DNA from: RFTU01 sp046094505
Lineage (GTDB): Bacteria > Pseudomonadota > Gammaproteobacteria > Burkholderiales > Burkholderiaceae_C
Length of the DNA: 49,645 nucleotides
Direction of reading: 5' to 3'
Assembly (NCBI GenBank): GCA_046094505.1
Contig: JBJTHN010000034.1
Location: 1 to 49,645, forward strand
The first letter of the stretch is position 1. Each line of letters begins with the position of its first letter. The position numbers were made by a program, and so were the translations under genes. This document shows, one piece after another, positions 23,389 to 30,289 of this stretch. Below the pieces are notes generated by a model. The model did no database searches, had not been told where the DNA came from, and saw only the letters and a list, made by a program, of their open reading frames with translations.

Positions 23389-24207
23389 GTGCGCCTGATC
23401 CCCCATGCCAGCCACCCTTGGCGTGCCATGGTGGTGTGGCTGCTGAGCCTTTGCGGGGTGGCCTGGGCTTGTCCGAAGCCCGTGTACCTGACCTTCGACA
23501 CCGGCCACATGGGTGTGGCGGATGTGGTGGCCGATGTGCTCAAGCGCCATGAGGTCCCCGCCACCTTCTTCCTGGCCCGCGAACGCACCCAGACCGCAGG
23601 CCACAGCCTGGACGACCAATGGGCGCCCTGGTGGCGTGCCCGGGTGGCCGAAGGCCACGCGTTTGCCTCACACACCTGGGACCATTGGGTCTTGGTGCCA
23701 CAGGGGGATACCGGTTTAGGCCCCTGGCGCTTCAAGGTCACCCAAGGCCCCCAGCGTGGGCAGGTGATCGTGGCCGATGCTCAGGCCTACTGCGAGCAGC
23801 TGCGCAAGCCGGCGCAGCGCCTGCTGGACATGACCGGACACCGCATGGCGGCGGCCTTCCGTGCGCCTGCCGGACGCACCCACGAGGGGCTGCGCGAAGC
23901 CGCACGCGCCTGTGGCTTTGAGCACGTGGGGTGGTCGCCAGCAGGGTTTCTGGGTGACGAACTCGACAGCGTGCGATTTCCCAACGAACAATTGCTGAAC
24001 AAGGCCCTGCGTGACATTCGCACAGGGGACGTGCTGGTGGCACACCTGGGCATTTGGGACCGCAAGGACCCCTGGGCACCGGCCGTTTTGGAGCCGCTGG
24101 TCCGAGGCTTGAAGGCCCGGGGCTTTTGCTTCAGAACCTTGCGCGATCACCCGGTGCACGGCGCTGCCTTTGCGCGCCCCGCACCAATGGAGCAGTTGAG
24201 GCCATAA
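23389..24207 (+). CDS. PdaA-like polysaccharide deacetylase
   Basis: A secreted NodB-fold carbohydrate esterase (CE4), 272 residues, with a signal peptide (about 12-28, cleavage after AWA). Motif 1 is TFDTG (35-39), with Thr in the position of the second, metal-binding Asp of TFDDG; Bacillus PdaA has TFDNG at the same place. Motif 2 SHTWDH (94-99) keeps both metal His; motif 3 RAPAGRT; motif 4 DVLVAHLG has the catalytic His. So it fits the PdaA-type group that acts on muramic-acid peptidoglycan, but activity is inferred. Start GTG 23389 has GGAG six bases upstream; ATG 23428 is possible. Third gene of the operon. Confidence 0.8.
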   Translation: MRLIPHASHPWRAMVVWLLSLCGVAWACPKPVYLTFDTGHMGVADVVADVLKRHEVPATFFLARERTQTAGHSLDDQWAPWWRARVAEGHAFASHTWDHWVLVPQGDTGLGPWRFKVTQGPQRGQVIVADAQAYCEQLRKPAQRLLDMTGHRMAAAFRAPAGRTHEGLREAARACGFEHVGWSPAGFLGDELDSVRFPNEQLLNKALRDIRTGDVLVAHLGIWDRKDPWAPAVLEPLVRGLKARGFCFRTLRDHPVHGAAFARPAPMEQLRP

Positions 24208-24209
24208 CG

Positions 24210-25184
24210 ATGGAGTGGTGGGACGCGTTGCAGCAAGGGGTGTTTGAGCAGCTCATCATGCCCCTGATGCTGGCCGTGGGTCTGGACGCCCAGATCGAGG
24301 AAGGCTATGTAGGGGCGCTCTGGCTCATGCTGGGGGTGGTGCAGTTGGCCATCGTGGCCTTGGTGTTGGTGCCCCTGGAGCGTTGGTGGCCGGCCGAGGC
24401 CGTAGCCCCGCAGGAACGTGCGGCGGTGTGGGCTGCCATCAGGCCCGACGTCATCTACACCGCACTGCACCGGCTGGGACTGTTTCGCGCGGCCTTGTTC
24501 ATCAGCCTGGAGCCCCTGTGGAGCAGTGGGCTGGGCCTGTTGCGCACCTGGGGGCTGCCGAGCTGGCACCTGGATGCACTGTGGCCCGGCGTCACCGATG
24601 TGGCCTGGGTGTCGTTCTTGATCTACCTGGTGGTGTTTGACTTCCTGGGCTGGTTGATGCACTGGCTGCAGCACCGCTGGGCTTGGTGGTGGCAGCTGCA
24701 TGCACTGCACCACAGCCAGCGCCACATGACGGCCTGGACCGACAACCGCAACCACCTTTTGGACGATGTGATCCACGACGGCGTCTTCGTCTTCGTGGGG
24801 CTGATCGTGGGGGTGGCCCCTGCGCAGTTCGTGGCCTTGGTGGTGGTGATGCAGCTGCTGGAAAACCTGTCGCACGCCAACCTGCGCTGGTCGTTTGGGC
24901 GCTGGGGGGACCGTCTATTGGTGAGCCCTCGGTTCCACCGCCGGCACCACGCCATCGAGCCGATGGAAGCCTTTCACGGCCAGCGTGCAAGCGCGGTGCG
25001 GGGCTCAAACTACGGCGTGTTGTTTCCCTGGTGGGACCAGCTCTTCGGCACCGCCGACCACCAGCCCGGTTTCGCAGCCACCGGCCTGCGTGACCAGCTT
25101 GCACAGCACGGTGGGCGCGACTATGGTCAGGGCTTCTGGGCTCAGCAGTGGCTGGGCTTGATGCGGCTGTGGGGCCGCGCATGA
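24210..25184 (+). CDS. Sterol desaturase/fatty-acid hydroxylase family membrane enzyme
   Basis: A membrane-embedded diiron hydroxylase of 324 residues with the histidine clusters of the family: H151-x4-H155 (HWLQH), H164-x2-HH (HALHH) and H243-x2-HH (HRRHH), and additional His at SHAN and HDG. About four to five hydrophobic helices. Such enzymes hydroxylate or desaturate acyl chains, sphingoid bases or ether lipids with O2. The substrate is not evident. Start ATG two bases after the upstream stop, with TTGAGG as ribosome site; the end overlaps the EI24 gene by four bases. Fourth gene of the AIM24 operon. Confidence 0.85.
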   Translation: MEWWDALQQGVFEQLIMPLMLAVGLDAQIEEGYVGALWLMLGVVQLAIVALVLVPLERWWPAEAVAPQERAAVWAAIRPDVIYTALHRLGLFRAALFISLEPLWSSGLGLLRTWGLPSWHLDALWPGVTDVAWVSFLIYLVVFDFLGWLMHWLQHRWAWWWQLHALHHSQRHMTAWTDNRNHLLDDVIHDGVFVFVGLIVGVAPAQFVALVVVMQLLENLSHANLRWSFGRWGDRLLVSPRFHRRHHAIEPMEAFHGQRASAVRGSNYGVLFPWWDQLFGTADHQPGFAATGLRDQLAQHGGRDYGQGFWAQQWLGLMRLWGRA

Positions 25185-26080
25185 CGGCGGTCTTCGATGC
25201 CTTGGCACGGTCCTTGGCCTACTGTTTCATGCCGCGGGTGGTGGCACTGTCGCTGCTGCCCTTGTTGATGCTGATGGCCTTTAGCGGCGTCCTTGCCTGG
25301 GCGTTTTGGGAACAGGCGGTGGCCTGGGTTCGCGAAGCCTTGGAATTGTCGGCCTTGCTGGCGGCGGCCTTAAAGTGGTTGGAAGCCATTGGCGCGCCAA
25401 GCTTCAAGGCGGTGCTCGCGCCCTTGATGCTGGTGGCGGCGGTGGTGCCGGTCTTGGTGGTGGCGTGCCTGATGGTGGTGGCGCAATTCATGACGCCGTC
25501 CCTGGTGAAGCTGGTGGCGCAACGGCGGTTTGCACACCTCGAGCGCCGCAAGGGCTCGCCGGTGTGGTGGTCGGTGTCGCGTTCGCTGGGGCTGTCGGCG
25601 TTGGCGGTTCTGGTGTTGTTGGTTTCCACGCCGTTGTGGCTGATTCCGCCCCTGGTGCTGCTGGTGCCGCCACTGGTGTGGGGCTGGCTGGCCATGCAGG
25701 TGATGAGCTTTGACGTCTTGGCCGACCACGCCACGCCGCAAGAGCGCGCTGCCCTGATGAAGCAGCACCGTTGGTCACTCCTGGGTATCGGCGTGGCGTC
25801 GGGCCTGCTGGGCGCTGCACCGGGTGCGGTATGGGTGTTCAGCGCACTGACCTTGGTGTTGGCTCCGTTGGTGATGGTGGCCTCCATCTGGCTGTACACC
25901 GCTGTGTTTGCACTCACCTCCCTGTGGTTCGCACATTACCTCCTGGCTGCTTTGCAGCGCCACAGGTTGGCCACCGAAGGCGAACTGTTGGACCCCTTGC
26001 CCACCGGTGCGGCCGTGGTGGACCCGGCAGCGCCCGCCACCGCCCCATCACCACAGCCCCCAGCCTCTTCACAGCCATGA
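25181..26080 (+). CDS. EI24/CysZ-like integral membrane protein
   Basis: A 299-residue inner-membrane protein with about five to six hydrophobic segments and a Pro/Ala-rich cytosolic tail (GAAVVDPAAPATAPSPQPP). The fold looks like the EI24/CysZ family (sulfate permease CysZ in E. coli; EI24-like proteins of unknown role in betaproteobacteria). The R-F-A-H-L-E-R-R-K-G-S loop separates the halves. It is not near sulfate assimilation genes, so a CysZ function is not supported. Overlaps its neighbours by four bases on both sides (ATGA), implying translational coupling. Confidence 0.75.
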   Translation: MTAVFDALARSLAYCFMPRVVALSLLPLLMLMAFSGVLAWAFWEQAVAWVREALELSALLAAALKWLEAIGAPSFKAVLAPLMLVAAVVPVLVVACLMVVAQFMTPSLVKLVAQRRFAHLERRKGSPVWWSVSRSLGLSALAVLVLLVSTPLWLIPPLVLLVPPLVWGWLAMQVMSFDVLADHATPQERAALMKQHRWSLLGIGVASGLLGAAPGAVWVFSALTLVLAPLVMVASIWLYTAVFALTSLWFAHYLLAALQRHRLATEGELLDPLPTGAAVVDPAAPATAPSPQPPASSQP

Positions 26081-26871
26081 ACTTCGGACTCATCATCGTG
26101 GGCGACGAAATCCTCTCGGGTAAGCGCCAGGACAAGCACCTGCCCAAGGTCATCGAACTCTTGACCGCCCGAGGGCTTCGGCTGAGCTGGGCCCGCTACG
26201 TGGGGGACGAGCGTGAGCGCATCACGGCTGTGATCCGAGACGCACAGGCCAGCGGTGACGTGGTGTTCTCCTGCGGCGGTATTGGGGCCACCCCGGATGA
26301 CCATACGCGGCAGTGCGCGGCGGCCGCCTTGGGCTTGGGCCTGGCGCTGCACCCGACGGCCAAGGCCCTGATCCTGGAGCGGATGAAGGATGTCGCGGCC
26401 GAGCAGGGGGTGGCGTTCGAACCTGACCGCGCGGACAACGTGCATCGCCTGAACATGGGTGTGTTTCCGGTGGGCGCCGACATCATTGCAAACCCGTACA
26501 ACAAGATCCCCGGCTTCAGCCTGGGCCACCTGCACTTTGTACCGGGCTTCCCGGTGATGGCGTGGCCGATGATTGAAAGCCTGCTTGACGGCCCTTATGC
26601 CCACCTGCATGGGGCCCAGCGCCAAACGGAGCGCTCGGTGATCGTGTTCGGCGCGATGGAAGCCAGCCTGACCCCTTTGATGGAGGCCCTGGAGGTCGAG
26701 CACCCGGGCATCAAGGTGTTCAGCCTGCCCAGCGTGGACCACCCCCAGTGGGGGCGTCACATCGAGCTGGGCGTCAAGGGGTCTGAGGCGGCCAGCCTGG
26801 AGGCGTTCGCTGCTCTGAAGGGCAAGTTGCACCACTTCAGAGCGTCTTTGGGCCCAGAAGTGGTGCGTTAG
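26077..26871 (+). CDS. MoaB/CinA-N-type molybdopterin-binding-like protein
   Basis: A cytoplasmic protein of 264 residues with a MoaB/Mog-like domain over about 1-165 (GLIIVGDEILSGKRQDKH, SCGGIGATPDDHTRQ, VPGFPVMAWPM). It corresponds to the N-terminal domain of CinA (competence/damage-inducible protein A) but lacks the C-terminal nicotinamide-nucleotide amidase domain. Its natural role in betaproteobacteria is unknown; deamidation or pyrophosphatase activity on ADP-ribose is a CinA possibility. Last gene of the six-gene operon. Its 3' end contains a 10-base inverted repeat. Confidence 0.82.
   Translation: MNFGLIIVGDEILSGKRQDKHLPKVIELLTARGLRLSWARYVGDERERITAVIRDAQASGDVVFSCGGIGATPDDHTRQCAAAALGLGLALHPTAKALILERMKDVAAEQGVAFEPDRADNVHRLNMGVFPVGADIIANPYNKIPGFSLGHLHFVPGFPVMAWPMIESLLDGPYAHLHGAQRQTERSVIVFGAMEASLTPLMEALEVEHPGIKVFSLPSVDHPQWGRHIELGVKGSEAASLEAFAALKGKLHHFRASLGPEVVR
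26829..26866. repeat. Inverted repeat in the CinA-like 3' end
   Basis: GCACCACTTC (26829-26838) and its exact complement GAAGTGGTGC (26857-26866) flank an 18-base loop, ending five bases before the stop codon. The arms also carry TGCACC/GGTGCG half-sites reminiscent of NtrC sites, but their spacing is wrong. Confidence 0.4.
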
Positions 26872-26879
26872 TCTTTGAG

Positions 26880-26896
26880 TGCACCAAAATAGTGGA
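26880..26896 (+). promoter_or_regulatory. NtrC enhancer-like site upstream of glnA
   Basis: TGCACCAAAATAGTGGA matches the consensus shown by E. coli glnA site TGCACCAACATGGTGCT at 13 of 17 positions. It lies about 75-80 bases upstream of the sigma54 core, at the usual enhancer distance. Confidence 0.65.
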
Positions 26897-26937
26897 CTTG
26901 GCCGCGACCCACTGCAATGCCTCCCTGGGGTGCGAAA

Positions 26938-26955
26938 CCCGGGGATTACCCCGGG
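26938..26955. repeat. Perfect palindrome next to the glnA sigma54 core
   Basis: CCCGGGG-ATTA-CCCCGGG, 7-base arms with a 4-base loop. It ends three bases before the -24 element and could be an additional operator or a cruciform. No U-tract, so it is a poor terminator. Confidence 0.5.
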
Positions 26956-26958
26956 ATC

Positions 26959-26974
26959 TGGCATGGTCCCTGCT
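26959..26974 (+). promoter_or_regulatory. Sigma54 promoter of glnA
   Basis: TGGCATG (-24) and CTGCT (-12) with GG and GC exactly ten bases apart, very close to TGGCACG-N4-TTGCA/T. The leader is about 80 bases. Confidence 0.8.
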
Positions 26975-27065
26975 AAAGTTCCGCGTGCGCGAGTTGATGG
27001 CACTCAGCAGGCCCTCAGAAGGGGCCCGCTTCAACTGAACCCGAAAGCCCCCAGGAGAAAACCCC

Positions 27066-28481
27066 ATGTCCAAGAGCGTCGCCGACGTGATGAAGATGGT
27101 GAAGGACAACGACGTCAAGTTCGTTGACTTCCGATTCACCGATACCCGCGGCAAGGAGCAGCACGTCTCGGTGCCCGTGTCCCATTTCGATGAGGACAAG
27201 TTCACCTCGGGCCACGCCTTCGACGGCTCCTCCATCGCCGGCTGGAAGGGCATTGAAGCATCGGACATGCTGCTGATGCCCGATGCCAACACGGCCAACA
27301 TCGACCCGTTCTTCGAAGAGCCGACCCTGATCCTGACCTGCGACGTCATCGAGCCCAGCGACGGCAAGCCCTACGAGCGTGATCCGCGTTCTCTGGCCAA
27401 GCGTGCAGAGGCCTACATGCGCGCCTCGGGCTTGGGTGATGCCGCCTACTTCGGTCCCGAGCCCGAGTTCTTCATCTTTGACAGCGTGCGCTGGGGCAAC
27501 GAGATGGGCGGGGCCTTCTTCGAGATTGAAGCCGAGGAAGCCGCCTGGAACACCGGCAAGAACTACGAGCATGGCAACAAGGGCTATCGGCCCAGCGTCA
27601 AGGGCGGCTACTTCCCCGTGCCCCCGGTGGATTCCGGCCAAGACATGCGCTCGGAGATGTGCCTGATCCTCGAGGCCTTGGGCATTCCTGTTGAGGTGCA
27701 CCACCACGAAGTGGCCAACGCCGGTCAGATGGAAATCGGCACCAAGTTCAGTACGCTGACCGAGCGCGCCGACTGGCTGCAACTGCAGAAGTACGTGATC
27801 CACAACGTGGCTGCCGCATACGGCAAGACCGCCACCTTCATGCCCAAGCCCCTGGTGGGCGACAACGGCAGCGGCATGCACGTGCACCAGTCCGTGTGGA
27901 AGGATGGCAAGAACCTGTTCGCCGGTGACGGCTATGCAGGCCTGAGTGACTTCGCGCTGTACTACATCGGCGGCATCATCAAGCACGCCCGTGCGCTGAA
28001 CGCCATTACGAACCCGACCACCAACAGCTACAAGCGTTTGGTGCCGGGCTTTGAGGCGCCGGTGAAGCTGGCCTACAGCTCGCGCAACCGCTCGGCGTCG
28101 ATCCGCATTCCGTATGTGGCCAACCCGAAGGGCCGCCGCATCGAAGCGCGTTTCCCCGATCCCATGGCCAACCCCTATCTGGCCTTCGCAGCCCTGTTGA
28201 TGGCCGGCCTGGATGGCGTGGAAAACAAGATCCACCCGGGCGAAGCCGCCACGAAGGATCTGTACCACCTGCCCCCGGAAGAGGACGCCAAGGTCCCCAC
28301 CGTGTGCCACAGCCTGGATCAGGCTTTGGGGTACCTGGACAAGGACCGTGCCTTCCTGACCAAGGGCGGCGTGTTCACCGATGCCTACCTCGACGCCTAC
28401 ATCGACCTCAAGATGCAGGAAGTCACCCGGTTCCGCATGGCCACCCACCCGGTGGAATTCGACATGTACTACAGCCTGTGA
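27066..28481 (+). CDS. glnA: Type I glutamine synthetase
   Basis: The main ammonia-assimilating enzyme, 471 residues, making glutamine from glutamate, ammonia and ATP in a dodecamer. Landmarks are DGSSIAGW, GPEPEFFIFD, GDNGSGMHVHQS, NPTTNSYKRLVPGFEAP and RNRSASIRIP. The adenylylation tyrosine is Tyr400 in LYHLPPEE, so activity is probably tuned by GlnE. AGGAG lies eight bases before the ATG. Transcription should be driven by sigma54 and NtrC from the promoter upstream; a strong terminator follows 42 bases after the stop, before the periplasmic protein and ntrBC. Confidence 0.98.
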   Translation: MSKSVADVMKMVKDNDVKFVDFRFTDTRGKEQHVSVPVSHFDEDKFTSGHAFDGSSIAGWKGIEASDMLLMPDANTANIDPFFEEPTLILTCDVIEPSDGKPYERDPRSLAKRAEAYMRASGLGDAAYFGPEPEFFIFDSVRWGNEMGGAFFEIEAEEAAWNTGKNYEHGNKGYRPSVKGGYFPVPPVDSGQDMRSEMCLILEALGIPVEVHHHEVANAGQMEIGTKFSTLTERADWLQLQKYVIHNVAAAYGKTATFMPKPLVGDNGSGMHVHQSVWKDGKNLFAGDGYAGLSDFALYYIGGIIKHARALNAITNPTTNSYKRLVPGFEAPVKLAYSSRNRSASIRIPYVANPKGRRIEARFPDPMANPYLAFAALLMAGLDGVENKIHPGEAATKDLYHLPPEEDAKVPTVCHSLDQALGYLDKDRAFLTKGGVFTDAYLDAYIDLKMQEVTRFRMATHPVEFDMYYSL

Positions 28482-28522
28482 GCACCGCGTCGGGCTGTCC
28501 CGGCGCAGCGTTCCCATGCATG

Positions 28523-28550
28523 AGCGGCCCTTGGGCCGCTCTTTTTTTTT
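28523..28550 (+). terminator. Rho-independent terminator after glnA
   Basis: AGCGGCCC-TT-GGGCCGCT stem, 8 bases, followed by C and nine T. It separates glnA from the downstream nitrogen-control genes. Confidence 0.9.
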
Positions 28551-28601
28551 GTGACCGCAGGTCCGGCGTTCGGGCGCGGTGGCCTGCTTCATAATGTTCG
28601 A

Positions 28602-29156
28602 ATGAACCTGCCACGCTTGGTCCTTGCAAGTTGCTGCGCTGCGTGGCTTGCCCCGGTGCAGGCGCAGTCGGCTGGTGTGCCCACCGGTGCTTCGGCAGGC
28701 GCATCGGCCAGCATGCCGGCCCGTGCGCCGGTGGTGATGCGTTGCCCCGGACCGCCGGTGCTCTACGCCGACAACCTGTCCCCGCAGGAGGTCCGCAGCC
28801 GCAATTGCAAGCCTGTGAGCGACCTTCCCGTGGCCCAGGCGCCCAGCGCCGCGCCCCGCTCAGCAACGGCAGCCGCGCCCGGCGGCACCGGTGCTGCAAG
28901 CCTCGGTGTTCCCGCTTCGGCCCAGGCCGGCACGGTTGCCGATGCTCGGGTGCGGGCCGATGAACAGCGGCTTCGCGATGCCGAGGCGCGCCGCATTCTC
29001 GAGGCCGAACTCCGCCGCGAGGAGGGGCGCTTGCAGGATGCCCTCAAGAGCGCTGGCACCGTCCGCGGGGAGCGCTCGGCGACCGATGCGGCCCATGTCC
29101 GCCGTGTGGAGTCGGACATCGAAGCGATCCGGCGGGAGCTGGCACGCCTGCGTTGA
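28602..29156 (+). CDS. Periplasmic DUF4124-like protein with C-terminal coiled coil
   Basis: A 184-residue exported protein, not assigned to a characterised family. A signal peptide (1-22, ending VQAQS) is followed by a Ser/Ala-rich linker and a short Cys-containing segment MRCPGPPVLYADNLSPQEV then RSRNCKPV; the two cysteines could form a disulfide. This part resembles DUF4124-type modules. An Ala/Gly-rich linker leads to a charged helical region (about 128-184; RADEQRLRDAEARRILEAEL) predicted to be coiled coil. It lies between glnA and ntrB, after the glnA terminator. CATAAT six bases before the ATG may be its -10. Function unknown. Confidence 0.75.
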   Translation: MNLPRLVLASCCAAWLAPVQAQSAGVPTGASAGASASMPARAPVVMRCPGPPVLYADNLSPQEVRSRNCKPVSDLPVAQAPSAAPRSATAAAPGGTGAASLGVPASAQAGTVADARVRADEQRLRDAEARRILEAELRREEGRLQDALKSAGTVRGERSATDAAHVRRVESDIEAIRRELARLR

Positions 29157-29163
29157 GGCCACC

Positions 29164-30276
29164 ATGAACGCGACCACGCAGCCGCCCCCGTCCTACCCGG
29201 CGCACGGCGCCTGGGCGGCCTTTGACCTCTTGGTCACGCTGGTGGCGGTGGCCGACCGCACCGGGCGCTGTTTGTTTGCCAACGCCTGTTTCGAAGACGT
29301 GGTGGGGGTTTCCAGGCGCAGCCTGATGCGCGGCTCACTGCTTGATTGGCTGGTCGACCCCATGCCCTTGCAGGAGAGCCTGGAGTCCGTGGCGCGCAAC
29401 GAATTCGCCACGGGGCGCTTCGAAGGCCTGTTGCGCCGCGGCCTGCTGGGCGCGCCCACGGGCCTGGAGCCCTTGCCCGTACACGTCTTCGTCACTGCAC
29501 TGCAGGACGGCAGCGGGCAGATGCTGGTCCAGTTGGTGGAGATACGGCAGCAGACCCGGCAGGACCGCGAGGACCGCGTGCTGGACCTGGCGCAAGCCAC
29601 CAAAGAGCTCATCCGCAACCTGGCCCACGAAATCAAGAACCCCTTGGGCGGTATCCGGGGCGCGGCGCAACTGCTGGCCATGGAGATTGAAGGCCGCGAG
29701 GACCTGGCCGAGTACACCACCGTCATCGTCAACGAGGCTGATCGCCTGCAGCACCTGGTGGACCGCCTGCTGGCTCCGCACCGCCAGGCGCGGGTGGTGG
29801 GAGACGTCAACATCCACGAGGTGTGCGAGCGCGTGAGGGTGCTCATCATGTCCGAGTTCGCGCAGGGCCTGGAGGTGGTGCGCGACTACGACGCTTCGCT
29901 GCCGGAGTTTCGCGGCGACCTGGAGCAGATGATCCAGGTGGTCCTGAACATCGTGCGCAATGCGGCCCAGGCACTGGAAGCGCAGCGGGCGCAAGGCCAG
30001 GCCCGCATCTTGGTGAGAACCCGTGCCCTGCGTCAGGTGACCGTGGGCAAGCGCCGTTGGCGTCTGGCACTGGAATTGCATATCGAAGACAACGGACCGG
30101 GCATCCCCGAGGAACTCCTGGACCGCATCTTCTTCCCACTGGTGTCGGGTCGTGATGGCGGTTCGGGCTTGGGGCTGACGCTGGCGCAGACCTTCGTGCA
30201 GCAACACCAGGGCACGATCGAATGTGAGAGCGGGCCGGGCCGGACGGTGTTCAAGATTTTGGTTCCACTGCCTTAA
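29164..30276 (+). CDS. glnL: Nitrogen sensor histidine kinase NtrB
   Basis: The PII-controlled kinase/phosphatase of the NtrBC system, 370 residues, cytoplasmic. A PAS-like sensor (about 20-140; FDLLVTLVAVADRTGRCLFAN) is followed by the dimerisation/phosphoacceptor helix NLAHEIKNPLGGIRGAAQLL with His155, and an ATPase domain with QVVLNIVRNAAQAL (N box), EDNGPGIP (G1) and GGSGLGLTLAQ (G2). It phosphorylates NtrC under nitrogen limitation. It starts seven bases after the periplasmic gene and 13 bases before glnG, so the three are co-transcribed. Confidence 0.95.
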   Translation: MNATTQPPPSYPAHGAWAAFDLLVTLVAVADRTGRCLFANACFEDVVGVSRRSLMRGSLLDWLVDPMPLQESLESVARNEFATGRFEGLLRRGLLGAPTGLEPLPVHVFVTALQDGSGQMLVQLVEIRQQTRQDREDRVLDLAQATKELIRNLAHEIKNPLGGIRGAAQLLAMEIEGREDLAEYTTVIVNEADRLQHLVDRLLAPHRQARVVGDVNIHEVCERVRVLIMSEFAQGLEVVRDYDASLPEFRGDLEQMIQVVLNIVRNAAQALEAQRAQGQARILVRTRALRQVTVGKRRWRLALELHIEDNGPGIPEELLDRIFFPLVSGRDGGSGLGLTLAQTFVQQHQGTIECESGPGRTVFKILVPLP

Positions 30277-30289
30277 GACTGGGCTATTG

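Noticed and set aside
26829..26866. Second NtrC enhancer in the CinA-like 3' end
   Set aside because: TGCACC and GGTGCG are present but about 28 bases apart, not five; a true site needs a 17-base dyad.
26077..26871. Full CinA competence protein
   Set aside because: The chain ends after the MoaB-like part; no amidase domain is encoded before the glnA region.
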